A DNA stretch of 35,052 nt from Polaromonas sp. (GCA_013823505.1 PNMH01000039.1:1-35052), one strand, 5' to 3'. Counted from the first letter of the stretch, positions 17,000 to 25,254 are shown. The notes: generated by a model from the letters alone, not told the origin. Numbers and translations are program-made.

Positions 17000-19900
17000 T
17001 CAGGCCCGCGGCACCCGGAACCAGAAGCAGGCGCCCTGCCCCGGCGCCGATTCGGCCCAGATGCTGCCACCGTGGCGCTCGATGATGCGCGCCACGATGG
17101 CCAGACCCACCCCCATGCCGGGCACATCGGTTCCAGCGTGCAGGCGCTGGAACAGGCCGAACAGCTTGTTGGCGCGCGTCATGTCGAAACCCATACCGTT
17201 GTCGCGCACGAAATAGGCGCCAGCTTCGGCGTCAAAACCCACGATCACCATCGGCTCGCTCTGGTGGCGCGAGTACTTCAGGGCGTTGTCCAGCAAATTG
17301 CTGAGCACCTGCCGCAGGAGCGTGGCGTCGCCCAGCGCGTCGGGCAGGTCGCCCACCTCGATCCGGGCCTTGGGCACCTGCGGCGCCAGGGCGTCCGCCA
17401 CCGCGCCGGCCAGTTCGGCCATGCGCACCGGCCGCGCGTCGAGCTCGACCTGCACCACTCGAAGCAGCTCCAGCATGTCGGTGATCATCTGGCCCATGTT
17501 GCGCGACGAGCGCGCGATGCGTTCGAACAGCTGGCGCCCGTTCTCGCTGAGCCGGTCGCCCTCTTCTTCCACGATCACCTGCGCAAAACCATTCACCGAA
17601 CGCAACGGCGCGCGCAGGTCGTGTGCGATCGAGTACGAGATCGCTTCCATGTCCCGCATCGTCCGTTCCAGCTCGGCCGTGCGTTCGCGCACGCGCTGCT
17701 CCAGGCTGGCGTTCAGTGCCTGGATCTGCTCCTGCGCGGCCACCCGTTCGCTGATGTCCAGGTGCGTGCCCGACATGTAAAGCGCGCGGTCGTCGCTGTC
17801 GCGCTGGTGTACACGCCCTCGGGTGTTGATCCAGACCCAGTGACCGTTCTTGTGCTTCAGGCGCAGATCGCAGTCGTAGAACGGCAGCTCGCCGCTCAGG
17901 TGGCGATCGCGCACAACGTCGGCCTTCACCAGATCGTCCGGGTGCACGCGTGAACGCCATGTGTCGTACGTGACCGGCTCCAGCTCGGCCAGCGTGTAGC
18001 CCAGCATCTCGGCCCAGCGTTCGTTGATGCGCAATGTCAGCTCAGTGAGATTCGTCTCCCAGATGCCGGGGCGCGTGGCGTCCAGCACCCAGGCCAGGCG
18101 CTGGCGCTCTTCGCGCAGGGCTTCCTGCGTCGAGATGTAGGAGGTCACGTCGGTGAAGGTGCGCACCACACCACCATCGGGCAGCCAGCGGGAACGGATC
18201 TCCAGCGTGCGCCCATCCCGGGTCTTTCGCCAATAGTGGTCGGGCAAGGCGACCGGGGCCGATTGCCCATCCAGGTAGCGCCTGGCGGCGGGATCGATCC
18301 ATTGCAATTGCTCGCCGAAGTCTCCCCGGTCGCGCTGGAAGTTCACCATTTCCTCATGGGTGGGGCGTTTGGCCATCAGCTCGTCCGGCAGGTCCAGCAG
18401 CTCCAGCGTGCGGCGGTTGTAGAACAGGATCTGCCCATCGGCCGACACCTTGGTCAGACCCTGGCTGATGCTGTCCAGCGTGGCCTGCAAGGCGGCACTC
18501 TTCTCCGCCAGCAAGGCACTGGTGGCCTCCAGCTGGTTGCGGGTGCGCTTGCGCTCCTGCATGCCTCGCCAGGCCAGCACCAGCTGGCGCACGGCACCCA
18601 GCAGCGGTTGCAGAAATTCGATGTCGGCCTCGCTGTAACCCTCGGTCTGGTTCGCCAGCCCGACCATGGCCACCAGCCGGTCCCCCACCGCCAGCGGGAT
18701 GCCGAGGAACGCGTCCATGGGCGGATGGCCCTTGGGCATGCCCCCAGCGCGCGGATCGGTGCGTGGGTCGTTGGCGATCACCGGCAGACCGCTGGAGAGC
18801 GCACGGCCGAACAAGGTCTTGAGGTTGCTGAACGTCATGCCGGCATCGAGCTGGTCCTCGTACAGGCGCCTCGATGTTTCGTCCCAGGCGATGTTGGTGA
18901 TCGCATGCGTGCGCAGGTAGGGCTTGTCGTTCACGTCGTACAACACCTCGCCCACGAAGCCGTAGCCACTGCCCGTGAGCTGGATGAACGCGTCCAGCAA
19001 GCCTTCGAAGGCGCCCCGCTTGTCCTCGGTTTCGATGAACACCGCCTGCGCACGGCGCACCGCTTCCAGCATCCGCTGCTGTTGCTCGACGCGCTGAGCG
19101 GCCAGCCTGGCTTCGGTGACGTCGGACGTGAACCCGTGCCAGATCACCGAACCATCGGGCTCGCGCTGGGGCACGGCCTCCACCAGGTACCAACGAAGGC
19201 CGCGCTCGGGCAGGTCCACGCGGTAGGTCTGGCGCCAGAAAGTGAGTTCACGCGCGGAGATGTCCAGCGATGCGATCACGGCAGCCCGGTCTTCAACATG
19301 CACGCGCTGGAAGAGGATGCGCGCGTCGCGCTGCAACTCCTTTGGCTCCACCCCCAGCATCTCGCGCGCCGCGTCGTTCACGTACAGGATGACGCTCTTG
19401 CCATCCACCGTGAGCTTCGACTTGAACATCATGCCGGGCACCCGCTGTGCGATGTTCTGCAGCAGATCGAGTTGCCGGGCGAGTTGCTCGGTGGCCTGGC
19501 GCTCGGCGGTGATGTCCTGCACCACGCCAAAGGCGGTTTGCGGATTGCCCGCCACCGAGGTCTGGCTCAGGCGGGTGCGAAACCACCGCTGCTGACCGTC
19601 GGGACGCTGCCAGCGGAATTCGACTTCACGGCTGTCCAGTGCCGCGCGGGCTTCGAGCCAGGCGGGCATGTCGTCGGGGTGAATGCCTCCGCGCCCGACT
19701 TGCCGCGACACCGGGTGCTGGTAGACCACCCCCGTGATGTCGTACAGGCCTGGCGACCATTGCACATGGTCATCGATCTCGCGATTCATCCAGTGCCCCA
19801 CCCGGGCCAGCTTCTCGATCGCGATGTGCAGTTCCACCCGCTGCTGCAACTCCACGTTGGCCCGTTTCAGCGCTTCGTTCGACTCGGCGAGGGCAGCCTC

Positions 19901-20320
19901 GGCCTCTTGCTCGCGCGTGGTTTCGGTGAAGTAGACCAGCAGCAGCTTTTCGGGCGAGGCGTCCAGCGCGGTGGCGTGCATGCGGACCCGGTGCGCGTGA
20001 CCCCCCTTGAAGTGCAGCACCTGCACATCGTCGGGACCCGGCAGGTCGTGCAAAAACCGGTCGCGCTCCCCCGTTCCCCGCCAGTGCCCCAGCTCCACGG
20101 TGGTGCGGCCAATGGCCTCTTCGCGCGACATCCCCGTGATCGCCACCCAGGCGTCGTTGACAGCAAGCAGACGGCCGTCGTGCCAGCGGGACACCGAAGC
20201 CGGCAGCGGCGCGGCCATGAAGATGGCATCGAAAGGAAGGATGGAAGCCCCTGCCGAGGCCGAGTCAGGCGGTGGAAGGACCGGCTCGCCGGGAGCGGGT
20301 TCGGGTGCAGCTTCGGACAT
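17000..20320 (-). CDS. Soluble multi-PAS/GAF sensor histidine kinase
   Basis: This 1106-residue hybrid-free histidine kinase has no membrane segment and should sense a cytoplasmic signal. In order: an N-terminal PAS (about 27-140), a second PAS with PAC (about 165-275), a third PAS (about 290-400), a GAF domain (about 425-580), a PAS_7-like domain beginning LDSISQGLTKVSADG (about 620-730), a PAS with MLGYTLAELEPVTYDTW (about 745-865), then HisKA with the phospho-acceptor His near residue 900 (SIAHDLRAPLRSVNGF). The ATPase has N-box NLLDNALKYS (about 1008), G1 RDNGMGFD and G2 GMGVGLAIV. Coiled-coil linkers lie between domains. No response regulator is adjacent, so it is an orphan here. Confidence 0.93.
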   Translation of the reverse strand: MSEAAPEPAPGEPVLPPPDSASAGASILPFDAIFMAAPLPASVSRWHDGRLLAVNDAWVAITGMSREEAIGRTTVELGHWRGTGERDRFLHDLPGPDDVQVLHFKGGHAHRVRMHATALDASPEKLLLVYFTETTREQEAEAALAESNEALKRANVELQQRVELHIAIEKLARVGHWMNREIDDHVQWSPGLYDITGVVYQHPVSRQVGRGGIHPDDMPAWLEARAALDSREVEFRWQRPDGQQRWFRTRLSQTSVAGNPQTAFGVVQDITAERQATEQLARQLDLLQNIAQRVPGMMFKSKLTVDGKSVILYVNDAAREMLGVEPKELQRDARILFQRVHVEDRAAVIASLDISARELTFWRQTYRVDLPERGLRWYLVEAVPQREPDGSVIWHGFTSDVTEARLAAQRVEQQQRMLEAVRRAQAVFIETEDKRGAFEGLLDAFIQLTGSGYGFVGEVLYDVNDKPYLRTHAITNIAWDETSRRLYEDQLDAGMTFSNLKTLFGRALSSGLPVIANDPRTDPRAGGMPKGHPPMDAFLGIPLAVGDRLVAMVGLANQTEGYSEADIEFLQPLLGAVRQLVLAWRGMQERKRTRNQLEATSALLAEKSAALQATLDSISQGLTKVSADGQILFYNRRTLELLDLPDELMAKRPTHEEMVNFQRDRGDFGEQLQWIDPAARRYLDGQSAPVALPDHYWRKTRDGRTLEIRSRWLPDGGVVRTFTDVTSYISTQEALREERQRLAWVLDATRPGIWETNLTELTLRINERWAEMLGYTLAELEPVTYDTWRSRVHPDDLVKADVVRDRHLSGELPFYDCDLRLKHKNGHWVWINTRGRVHQRDSDDRALYMSGTHLDISERVAAQEQIQALNASLEQRVRERTAELERTMRDMEAISYSIAHDLRAPLRSVNGFAQVIVEEEGDRLSENGRQLFERIARSSRNMGQMITDMLELLRVVQVELDARPVRMAELAGAVADALAPQVPKARIEVGDLPDALGDATLLRQVLSNLLDNALKYSRHQSEPMVIVGFDAEAGAYFVRDNGMGFDMTRANKLFGLFQRLHAGTDVPGMGVGLAIVARIIERHGGSIWAESAPGQGACFWFRVPRA

Positions 20321-20445
20321 GCGTGCTTGGAGTTGGAGTCAACGGGGACCGGCGTACGCGCAATGGCAGGGTGAATTCTGACGCCCGTCCTAATGTACGC
20401 TCACGCGCCCGCCAGACCCCATGGGCATGCAAACCTTGGGCCAAC

Positions 20446-20451
20446 TACAAT
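20446..20451 (+). promoter_or_regulatory. Putative -10 box of the ParB-like gene
   Basis: A TACAAT hexamer lies 43 bp before the ATG of the ParB-like gene, in the 174-bp region divergent from the histidine kinase. The -35 is weak. Confidence 0.35.
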
Positions 20452-20494
20452 TCGCGCCCCTTTGGCCCTGCAACCTCTCCCCGCGCCCGACCCC

Positions 20495-21319
20495 ATGCAC
20501 ATCACCGTCAATCCGGACCTCAAAGCCTACATCGACCCCCTGACCCCGGACGAATTCGACGCGCTGGAGCGCAGCATCCTCAGCGAAGGCTGCCGCGACG
20601 CGCTGGTGCTGTGGGGCGACGTGCTGGTCGACGGGCACAACCGGTACGGCATCTGCCAGAAACACAGCCTGCCGTTCCAGACCGTGCAGAACACGCACTT
20701 CAAGACCCTGGAGGACGTGCACCTGTGGATGATTGACCAGCACCTGGGTCGACGCAGCGTGTCCGACTTCCAGCGCGGCGTGCTGGCCTTGCGCAAGCGC
20801 GAGATCCTGGCCGAGCGGCGTTCGCGCTTTCTGGCGGCAGCCCCATCGCCCGACGACCTGCCACCCGACGAAGTCCTGCCCAGCCCGGCACCCGACGCGC
20901 CATCCGTGCCCGCGCCCCGCCCGCTGCACAGCCGGGAAGATATCGCCAAGGCGGCGCGGCTGAGCAGCAGCCAGGTGGTGCAGATCGAAAAGATCCAGAA
21001 GCAGGCGGCGCCCGAACTGGTGGAAGCGCTGAAAGCCGGTGCCATCTCGCTCAACGCCGCGGCCGCAGTGGCCAGCCTGCCAGCCGACGAACAAGTGGCT
21101 GCCGCCCTGGCCGGCAAGGACGAACTCAAACTGGCCGCCAAACGCGCGCGCGACGCACGCCGCAAGCCGCCCGAGGCGGGCGATGAAGCACCGGCTCCCG
21201 CGCCATCTGATGAGCTGGCGACCCTGCGCCTGAAAGTGGCCGAACTGCAAGCCGACAACGCCGCGCTGCGCGACGAGGTGGCGGCGCTGCGTTCGCAGCT
21301 GGAAACGCAGTCCGCCTGA
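20495..21319 (+). CDS. Solo ParB-like nuclease-domain protein
   Basis: This 274-residue protein starts with a ParB/sulfiredoxin-like domain (about residues 15-75; the loop VLVDGHNRYGIC matches the ParB GxHRxx-type motif). A helical region with DFQRGVLALRKREI follows, then a Pro/Ala-rich linker (about 110-148). A helix-turn-helix segment (DIAKAARLSSSQVVQIEKI) and a C-terminal heptad-rich helix (LRLKVAELQADNAALRDEV) close it. No ParA is present, so a chromosome-partition role is unlikely; such solo proteins are often DNA-binding regulators or nucleases. ATG 20495 starts the recognisable domain. Confidence 0.8.
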   Translation: MHITVNPDLKAYIDPLTPDEFDALERSILSEGCRDALVLWGDVLVDGHNRYGICQKHSLPFQTVQNTHFKTLEDVHLWMIDQHLGRRSVSDFQRGVLALRKREILAERRSRFLAAAPSPDDLPPDEVLPSPAPDAPSVPAPRPLHSREDIAKAARLSSSQVVQIEKIQKQAAPELVEALKAGAISLNAAAAVASLPADEQVAAALAGKDELKLAAKRARDARRKPPEAGDEAPAPAPSDELATLRLKVAELQADNAALRDEVAALRSQLETQSA

Positions 21320-21323
21320 GCCA

Positions 21324-21339
21324 GGGGCGAGCACGCCCC
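21324..21339 (+). terminator. Hairpin after the ParB-like gene
   Basis: GGGGCG (21324-21329) and CGCCCC (21334-21339) form a perfect 6-bp stem with an AGCA loop immediately after the stop codon. No T-run follows. Confidence 0.4.
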
Positions 21340-21389
21340 GTGACAGAATCATCGACCACCCTTCGCGCCGCACGCCTCCGTCACCCCCC

Positions 21390-21629
21390 ATGAAACTGCC
21401 CCACAAGCTCACCGGCATTGCGTTTGCCGCCTACATGGCCGGCATCATCGCCTTCGTGGTGAGCGCCGCGCTGGTCGCCATCAACTCCGGCTTGGGTGCG
21501 GGCTACCTGGCACGTGTTCTGCACGGCTACGCAGTGGCCTTCCCGGTCGCCTTCATCTGTGTGGTGATCTTCCGGCCGGTCGCGCTGTTTCTGGTGAAGA
21601 AAACGGTGTATCCACCGCCATCGGCCTGA
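21390..21629 (+). CDS. DUF2798 small membrane protein
   Basis: This 79-residue protein has two transmembrane helices, the first around residues 11-31 and the second around 47-70, separated by a loop with GLGAGYLARVLHGYAVAFPVAF. This is the usual pattern of the DUF2798 family, whose function is unknown. It converges with the sugar dehydrogenase gene, with 7 bp between the stops. Confidence 0.78.
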   Translation: MKLPHKLTGIAFAAYMAGIIAFVVSAALVAINSGLGAGYLARVLHGYAVAFPVAFICVVIFRPVALFLVKKTVYPPPSA

Positions 21630-21636
21630 GCCGGTT

Positions 21637-22743
21637 TCACGACGGCGTGGGCACCACGCGCAGCACCCGGCCGTTGGCGCTGTCGGTCAGCAGGTAGACC
21701 GCACCGTCGGGCCCGGCGCGCACGTCGCGGATGCGTTCACCCAGCTCCTGAAACAAGACCTCCTGCGTGCCGGGCACGCCGTCAGCCATGGGCACGCGGC
21801 GCACGCTGCGCTCCTTCAGCGCCGCCACGAACAAGCTGCCTCTCCACGCGGGAAACAGCGCGCCGTCGTACCAGGCCAGGCCGGCCGGTGCGATTGACGG
21901 GGTCCACTCGACCAGCGCCGGCTGAATGCCCCGCAGGCTGCGGTAAGGCGTGATGCGGGCGTAGGTGTAGTCGATGCCGCCTGTGGTCACGGGCCAGCCG
22001 TAGTTGGCGCCGGGCTCGATGCGGTTCAGTTCGTCGCCACCGCGCGCGCCATGTTCGTGGGCGTAAGGCACACCGTTCACCACCACCATGCCTTGCGGGT
22101 TGCGGTGGCCAATGCTGTAGATCTCGGGCCGGGCATCCGCTCGCCCGAGAAACGGGTTGTTGGTGGGCACGCTGCCGTCGGGCTGGATGCGCAGCACCTT
22201 GCCCAGGTGGGTGTGCAGCCGCTGCGCATCGGTGCGCTCCAGATTGCCGTCGCCCATGCCGAGCAGCAGACTGCCATCGGGCAGCCAGGCCATGCGGCCA
22301 CCGAAATGTTGCGTCTCGGTTTTGGCCGGCTGCGATGTGAAGACGGGCTGCACGTCCAGCAACTGGCGGCCATCGAAGCGGGCTCGCACCACGCGCAAGT
22401 GGTTGGCCTCGGGCTTGCCGTGGGCGAAGGACAGCATCACCCGGCCATTGACCGCAAACGCAGGGTCCACCACCACATCGAACAGACCGGCCTGCCCACG
22501 CGCCAGCACCGCCGGCACATTGGCCACCGGCTCAGGCCGCAACAGCGCACGGCCATCGGGCCCGGGCTCGATCAGACGCAGCCGACCCGCTCGCTCGGTG
22601 ACCAGCATGCGGCCGCCGGGCAAAAAGGCCAGCGACCAGGGGTGCTCCAGGCCGCTGGCCACGGTCTCCACGCGGTAACCAGCGGCGTGCACCGACGTCG
22701 CCAGAACCCATGCACCCACGAAGAAAGCAAGCACGTATTTCAT
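21637..22743 (-). CDS. PQQ-dependent sugar dehydrogenase (YliI-like)
   Basis: This 368-residue periplasmic protein has a signal peptide (MKYVLAFFVGAWVLATSVHA) and a six-bladed propeller of the soluble glucose/aldose dehydrogenase family, which oxidises sugars with PQQ. Typical segments are SGLEHPWSLAFLPGGRMLVT, HFGGRMAWLPDGSLLLGMGDG in part, YSIGHRNPQGM and HGARGGDELNRIEPGANYG. The ATG 22743 starts right at the signal peptide; its codon lies within a Fur-box-like palindrome and only 7 bp from the divergent gene's ATG. Confidence 0.92.
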   Translation of the reverse strand: MKYVLAFFVGAWVLATSVHAAGYRVETVASGLEHPWSLAFLPGGRMLVTERAGRLRLIEPGPDGRALLRPEPVANVPAVLARGQAGLFDVVVDPAFAVNGRVMLSFAHGKPEANHLRVVRARFDGRQLLDVQPVFTSQPAKTETQHFGGRMAWLPDGSLLLGMGDGNLERTDAQRLHTHLGKVLRIQPDGSVPTNNPFLGRADARPEIYSIGHRNPQGMVVVNGVPYAHEHGARGGDELNRIEPGANYGWPVTTGGIDYTYARITPYRSLRGIQPALVEWTPSIAPAGLAWYDGALFPAWRGSLFVAALKERSVRRVPMADGVPGTQEVLFQELGERIRDVRAGPDGAVYLLTDSANGRVLRVVPTPS

Positions 22744-22759
22744 AATTCGAATGATTATG
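22741..22759. promoter_or_regulatory. 19-bp Fur-box-like palindrome
   Basis: CATAAT and ATTATG arms, 7 bp apart, form a 19-bp palindrome matching the classical Fur consensus at 13 of 19 positions by eye. It covers the start codons of both divergent genes, an odd place for an operator unless the messages are leaderless or the starts are wrong. Confidence 0.35.
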
Positions 22760-23233
22760 AGAGTCCTCACCGCGAACGATTTCCCGACCCCACGCTGGAC
22801 GCGGCATCTCGTGCCGCTGCTGCTGGCCTGGATGCTGGCCACCGTCTGGGGCTCGGTGGTGCAAACGCAATGGAACCTGCAAGCCCTGGTGGATCTGGGC
22901 GTGGCCATCCCCATAGTCGAGCGAGCGCGAGCGACCTGGCAGGACTTGATCGGCTTCGCCCCGGTCTACGCCGGCATCCTGGCTGCGGGCTGGCTGCCGG
23001 CGCTGGCAGCAGCAGGTTGGCTGGCGCGCCGATGGCCTGCCTCGCGCAGCCCGCTGCTGGCGTGCGCCGCCGGGGCCGGCATGGTGGCGGCGGTGCGCGC
23101 GGTGGACGTGGCAGCACCCATGCCGGTGTTCATCGACGCCACGCGGCATCTGCCGGGCTTGTTGGTGATGGCAGCCGGCGCCGTGATGGCCGGCCTGCTC
23201 TATGCGCAGCTCACCACGCCTCACCGTCCCTGA
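22751..23233 (+). CDS. Four-helix membrane protein of unknown function
   Basis: The 160-residue product has four hydrophobic stretches (about residues 19-37, 66-90, 98-115 and 133-153) joined by short loops, with little charge. No family is recognised with certainty. The start is ATG 22751 or the ATG two codons later (22757). It diverges from the sugar dehydrogenase gene with 7 bp between starts and lies just upstream of the interrupted mutS. Confidence 0.7.
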   Translation: MIMRVLTANDFPTPRWTRHLVPLLLAWMLATVWGSVVQTQWNLQALVDLGVAIPIVERARATWQDLIGFAPVYAGILAAGWLPALAAAGWLARRWPASRSPLLACAAGAGMVAAVRAVDVAAPMPVFIDATRHLPGLLVMAAGAVMAGLLYAQLTTPHRP

Positions 23234-23353
23234 CGCGTTGGCGGCACAAGGCCTCGCGGGGGCGATCCCATAAGATGTAGCCCCTCACTGGAGCCGCTCG
23301 CACGCACCGCCCAGCCCACCTTCAGCCCCGGACAACCCACCTGTAAGCCATTG

Positions 23354-23455
23354 ATGCACAAGGAATTCGCCGCCGAGGCGCAGGGGATCGCAGACCTGAC
23401 TTCCCACACCCCCATGATGCAGCAGTACCCAAAAAAAGCCAATTTTCATAGGTGA
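23354..23455 (+). pseudogene. mutS: 5' fragment of mutS interrupted by the island
   Basis: The ORF from ATG 23354 reads as a MutS N-terminus: an acidic/Ala-rich lead (HKEFAAEAQGIADL) and then SHTPMMQQY (residues 17-25). In MutS that stretch continues with the DNA-binding mismatch domain (typically LRIKAEHP). Here the similarity ends after Tyr-25 at about 23,428, eight unrelated codons follow and TGA ends the frame at 23,455. The break coincides with the change in base composition. The rest of mutS is presumably at the far end of the island, outside the window. The gene may be inactive, or may be expressed from an element-borne start. Confidence 0.85.
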
Positions 23456-23479
23456 ACTGGAATCTTCGGCAGTTTTTTT

Positions 23480-23496
23480 GCTACATCCTGGCTACA
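23480..23496. repeat. Direct repeat at the left island end
   Basis: GCTACA occurs twice, at 23480-23485 and 23491-23496, exactly 11 bp apart (one helical turn), about 50 bp inside the junction. This spacing fits arm-type recombinase binding sites, but the motif is short. Confidence 0.3.
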
Positions 23497-23545
23497 CAGC
23501 ATTAGTGTGTCTTGACGCTTCTTGGCGTTCAGGTTGTGCCGCTCA

Positions 23546-24169
23546 TCAATCGGACAGCAACTCCGTCAGACTGGGTAGCTCTTCATACCCGTCCGGCAGA
23601 CTGGTCATTCGCGCTACCGCTACCGCCTGTTGGTAGATGGACCAAGGCGTAGGCTGTGCCTCATCTCCGTTCGGCTGAAACCACACTTCACACAACTGCG
23701 CGACGCGGGCATAGTCATCCATTGATACCGGCACCGCCGATGTCTCGATAGGCACCGCCCCTGCATTCAAGCCCATGCGTAAGCCATGGATCAGACGCAC
23801 GCAGGCTGCGAGTTGGCCCGCACCTTTGAGCCAATCAGTGGGCATACCTGCTGACTTCATCGCCTGCTTGTGTTCCTTGGCTGGCGTTACGCGCTGCAAT
23901 GTGCCGTCGATCCCCATATACGCGATGCGATATGTCCACCCCCGTTCGATATGACGGTGATGTACCTGCTCACCCTCAATGAGAAAGTCGCCCACGGCTA
24001 ACTCATCTTCGCCATGCGGCAAAAACGCCCCAGGGATGTCTTTGGCTCCGTTGAAGGTACTAGGTAAGCCCAATACCGTGTTGGAATCGATACGCTTGGC
24101 CCAGTAGCGGCAGCGGCTATCGTTGGGCTCGACAGATACCGATACAGAGTGCTGTGATGTTGTTGTCAT
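23546..24169 (-). CDS. Island protein of unknown function
   Basis: The 207-residue product is not recognised. It has no signal peptide or membrane helix, and looks like a soluble mixed alpha/beta protein with a segment GEDELAVGDFLIEGEQVHHR near residue 52 and an acidic C-terminus. AAGGAAC lies 5 bp before the ATG, a good Shine-Dalgarno. It is the outermost gene on the left side of the island, a place often held by integrases or cargo; no tyrosine- or serine-recombinase motif is visible. Confidence 0.7.
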   Translation of the reverse strand: MTTTSQHSVSVSVEPNDSRCRYWAKRIDSNTVLGLPSTFNGAKDIPGAFLPHGEDELAVGDFLIEGEQVHHRHIERGWTYRIAYMGIDGTLQRVTPAKEHKQAMKSAGMPTDWLKGAGQLAACVRLIHGLRMGLNAGAVPIETSAVPVSMDDYARVAQLCEVWFQPNGDEAQPTPWSIYQQAVAVARMTSLPDGYEELPSLTELLSD

Positions 24170-24619
24170 GTAGTGTTCCTTAGTTCATTTGGTTTGAAGA
24201 CCAACATAACAAATGCACCTGAGACAACACAAGTGGGGGTGCCGAAGCAAACGCCCCGCAACGTTCTAACGCGCCCAACAATCAAGCTCTCATGCTTGAT
24301 ACACCGCGCCCTGCCCATTCAGCACTTGGGACATGGACACCAACCCATTGCTGATTCGTTGCGGACAGGCGTGCTTACTGTCCAGGCCCTTGGCCAGCCA
24401 CATTCCCACGGTCATGGCTCTGAGGAGTTCTATGCCACGAGGATCAGCAGAGTCCGTGTGGCGGACATGCCCATCACGCAAAAAGCTCACCAGACCGGGA
24501 AGACACTGATTTCCGGGTCGCAGATTTACAAATCGCGCAAACAACAATTCCCTCGTTGTCAGTGCTCGCACGTCACCCAGAAGTGCTCAGCACCCACGTT
24601 TTTCAACAGGGAGTTTTTC
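24170..24619. other. 450-bp divergent intergenic region
   Basis: This gap lies between the leftmost minus-strand gene and the exported-protein pair. It holds a perfect 7-bp inverted repeat ATCAAGC/GCTTGAT (24281-24287 and 24294-24300) and a repeated AGTGCTC (24561 and 24583 areas). A 93-codon minus-strand frame (24290-24571) starts with GTG, lacks a Shine-Dalgarno and looks like no known protein. Promoters for both flanking genes should be here, but none is clear. Confidence 0.5.
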
Positions 24620-24997
24620 ATGCGTTTGATTCGGATAGCCGCGCTCGCGGCGGTGGGATTGGGTTGCGGATTGCAAGCACATGCTCAGCGTAATGCCTGG
24701 CCTCAGGACTTGCCAGCTGCACATTCCTGGTTCATGTGCAGTTCGCCCAATGGTGAGCCTATGGTGGCGTGGGTCAGCGAGAAGAAGACGGTTGTGGCCG
24801 TCAGTGCACTTCGCGAAGGTGTGGCCCTTCCCGACTACGCAACCCCGATGCTTCGACAAGCAAGTGCAGATCGGCGGCTGATTCAGCCAGCGACCCCTGG
24901 CTATGAAGTGACCATCAAAGAGTATGGGCCCGTACAGACTGGGCTTTTGAAGGTTGGGTCTGTCGAGCTGACATGCAGTAGCGGTCGAGACGAATGA
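24620..24997 (+). CDS. Small exported protein, unknown function
   Basis: The 125-residue product has a clear signal peptide (MRLIRIAALAAVGLGCGLQA, cleavage likely after AHA near residue 22). The mature protein has two cysteines (WFMCSS and ELTCSS) that could form a disulfide. The ATG 24620 follows AGGGAG with good spacing; the frame is open far upstream, but that part lacks a start with a ribosome site. It overlaps the next small exported protein by ATGA, so the two are made together. No family is recognised. Confidence 0.72.
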   Translation: MRLIRIAALAAVGLGCGLQAHAQRNAWPQDLPAAHSWFMCSSPNGEPMVAWVSEKKTVVAVSALREGVALPDYATPMLRQASADRRLIQPATPGYEVTIKEYGPVQTGLLKVGSVELTCSSGRDE

Positions 24998-25212
24998 AAG
25001 AGGGGCAGACTGTGATCACGCCACTTCAAAACATCGCCCTCGTGTTTATCCTTTGCTGCGCTACCTTGACGCCGATTCATGCGCAGACCTCGGGCAAGGT
25101 GCCACGACCTCAGCCGGAAGCAACAACCACAACACAAACTCCAACTGGGCAAAGCGAAGAGGCGAAAAAATCCTGCGGGACCGTTGGCCAGACTTACCTC
25201 TGCGTTCCTTGA
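24994..25212 (+). CDS. Very small exported protein, partner of the preceding one
   Basis: The 72-residue product has a hydrophobic signal (ALVFILCCATLTPIHA, cleavage probably after HAQ) followed by a Thr/Pro/Gln-rich stretch and a short C-terminal segment with two cysteines (KSCGTVGQTYLCVP). The ATG overlaps the previous stop. A GTG at 25012, 6 bp after AGAGGGG, has a better ribosome site and would give 66 residues with an equally good signal. It looks like a small secreted or lipid-free periplasmic protein of unknown role. Confidence 0.6.
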   Translation: MKEGQTVITPLQNIALVFILCCATLTPIHAQTSGKVPRPQPEATTTTQTPTGQSEEAKKSCGTVGQTYLCVP

Positions 25213-25224
25213 CAAGCTCATTGT

Positions 25225-25254
25225 GCGAGTGATGCCTCCGTGGGCATCACGCGC
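25225..25254 (+). terminator. Hairpin after the exported-protein pair
   Basis: Arms of 12 bp (25225-25236 and 25243-25254) match with one mismatch around a 6-nt loop, 13 bp after the stop. No T-run follows, so this may be a terminator or an mRNA 3' stabiliser. Confidence 0.5.

Noticed and set aside
18236..20374. 712-codon open frame antisense to the histidine kinase
   Set aside because: The kinase frame has clear PAS, GAF and kinase motifs; the antisense product is His/Val/Gln-rich noise.
23234..23545. tRNA gene as integration target
   Set aside because: No cloverleaf or T-loop sequence is present; the target is mutS.
24290..24571. 93-codon minus-strand frame in the island
   Set aside because: It has a GTG start without a ribosome site and no recognisable sequence; noted in the intergenic entry instead.
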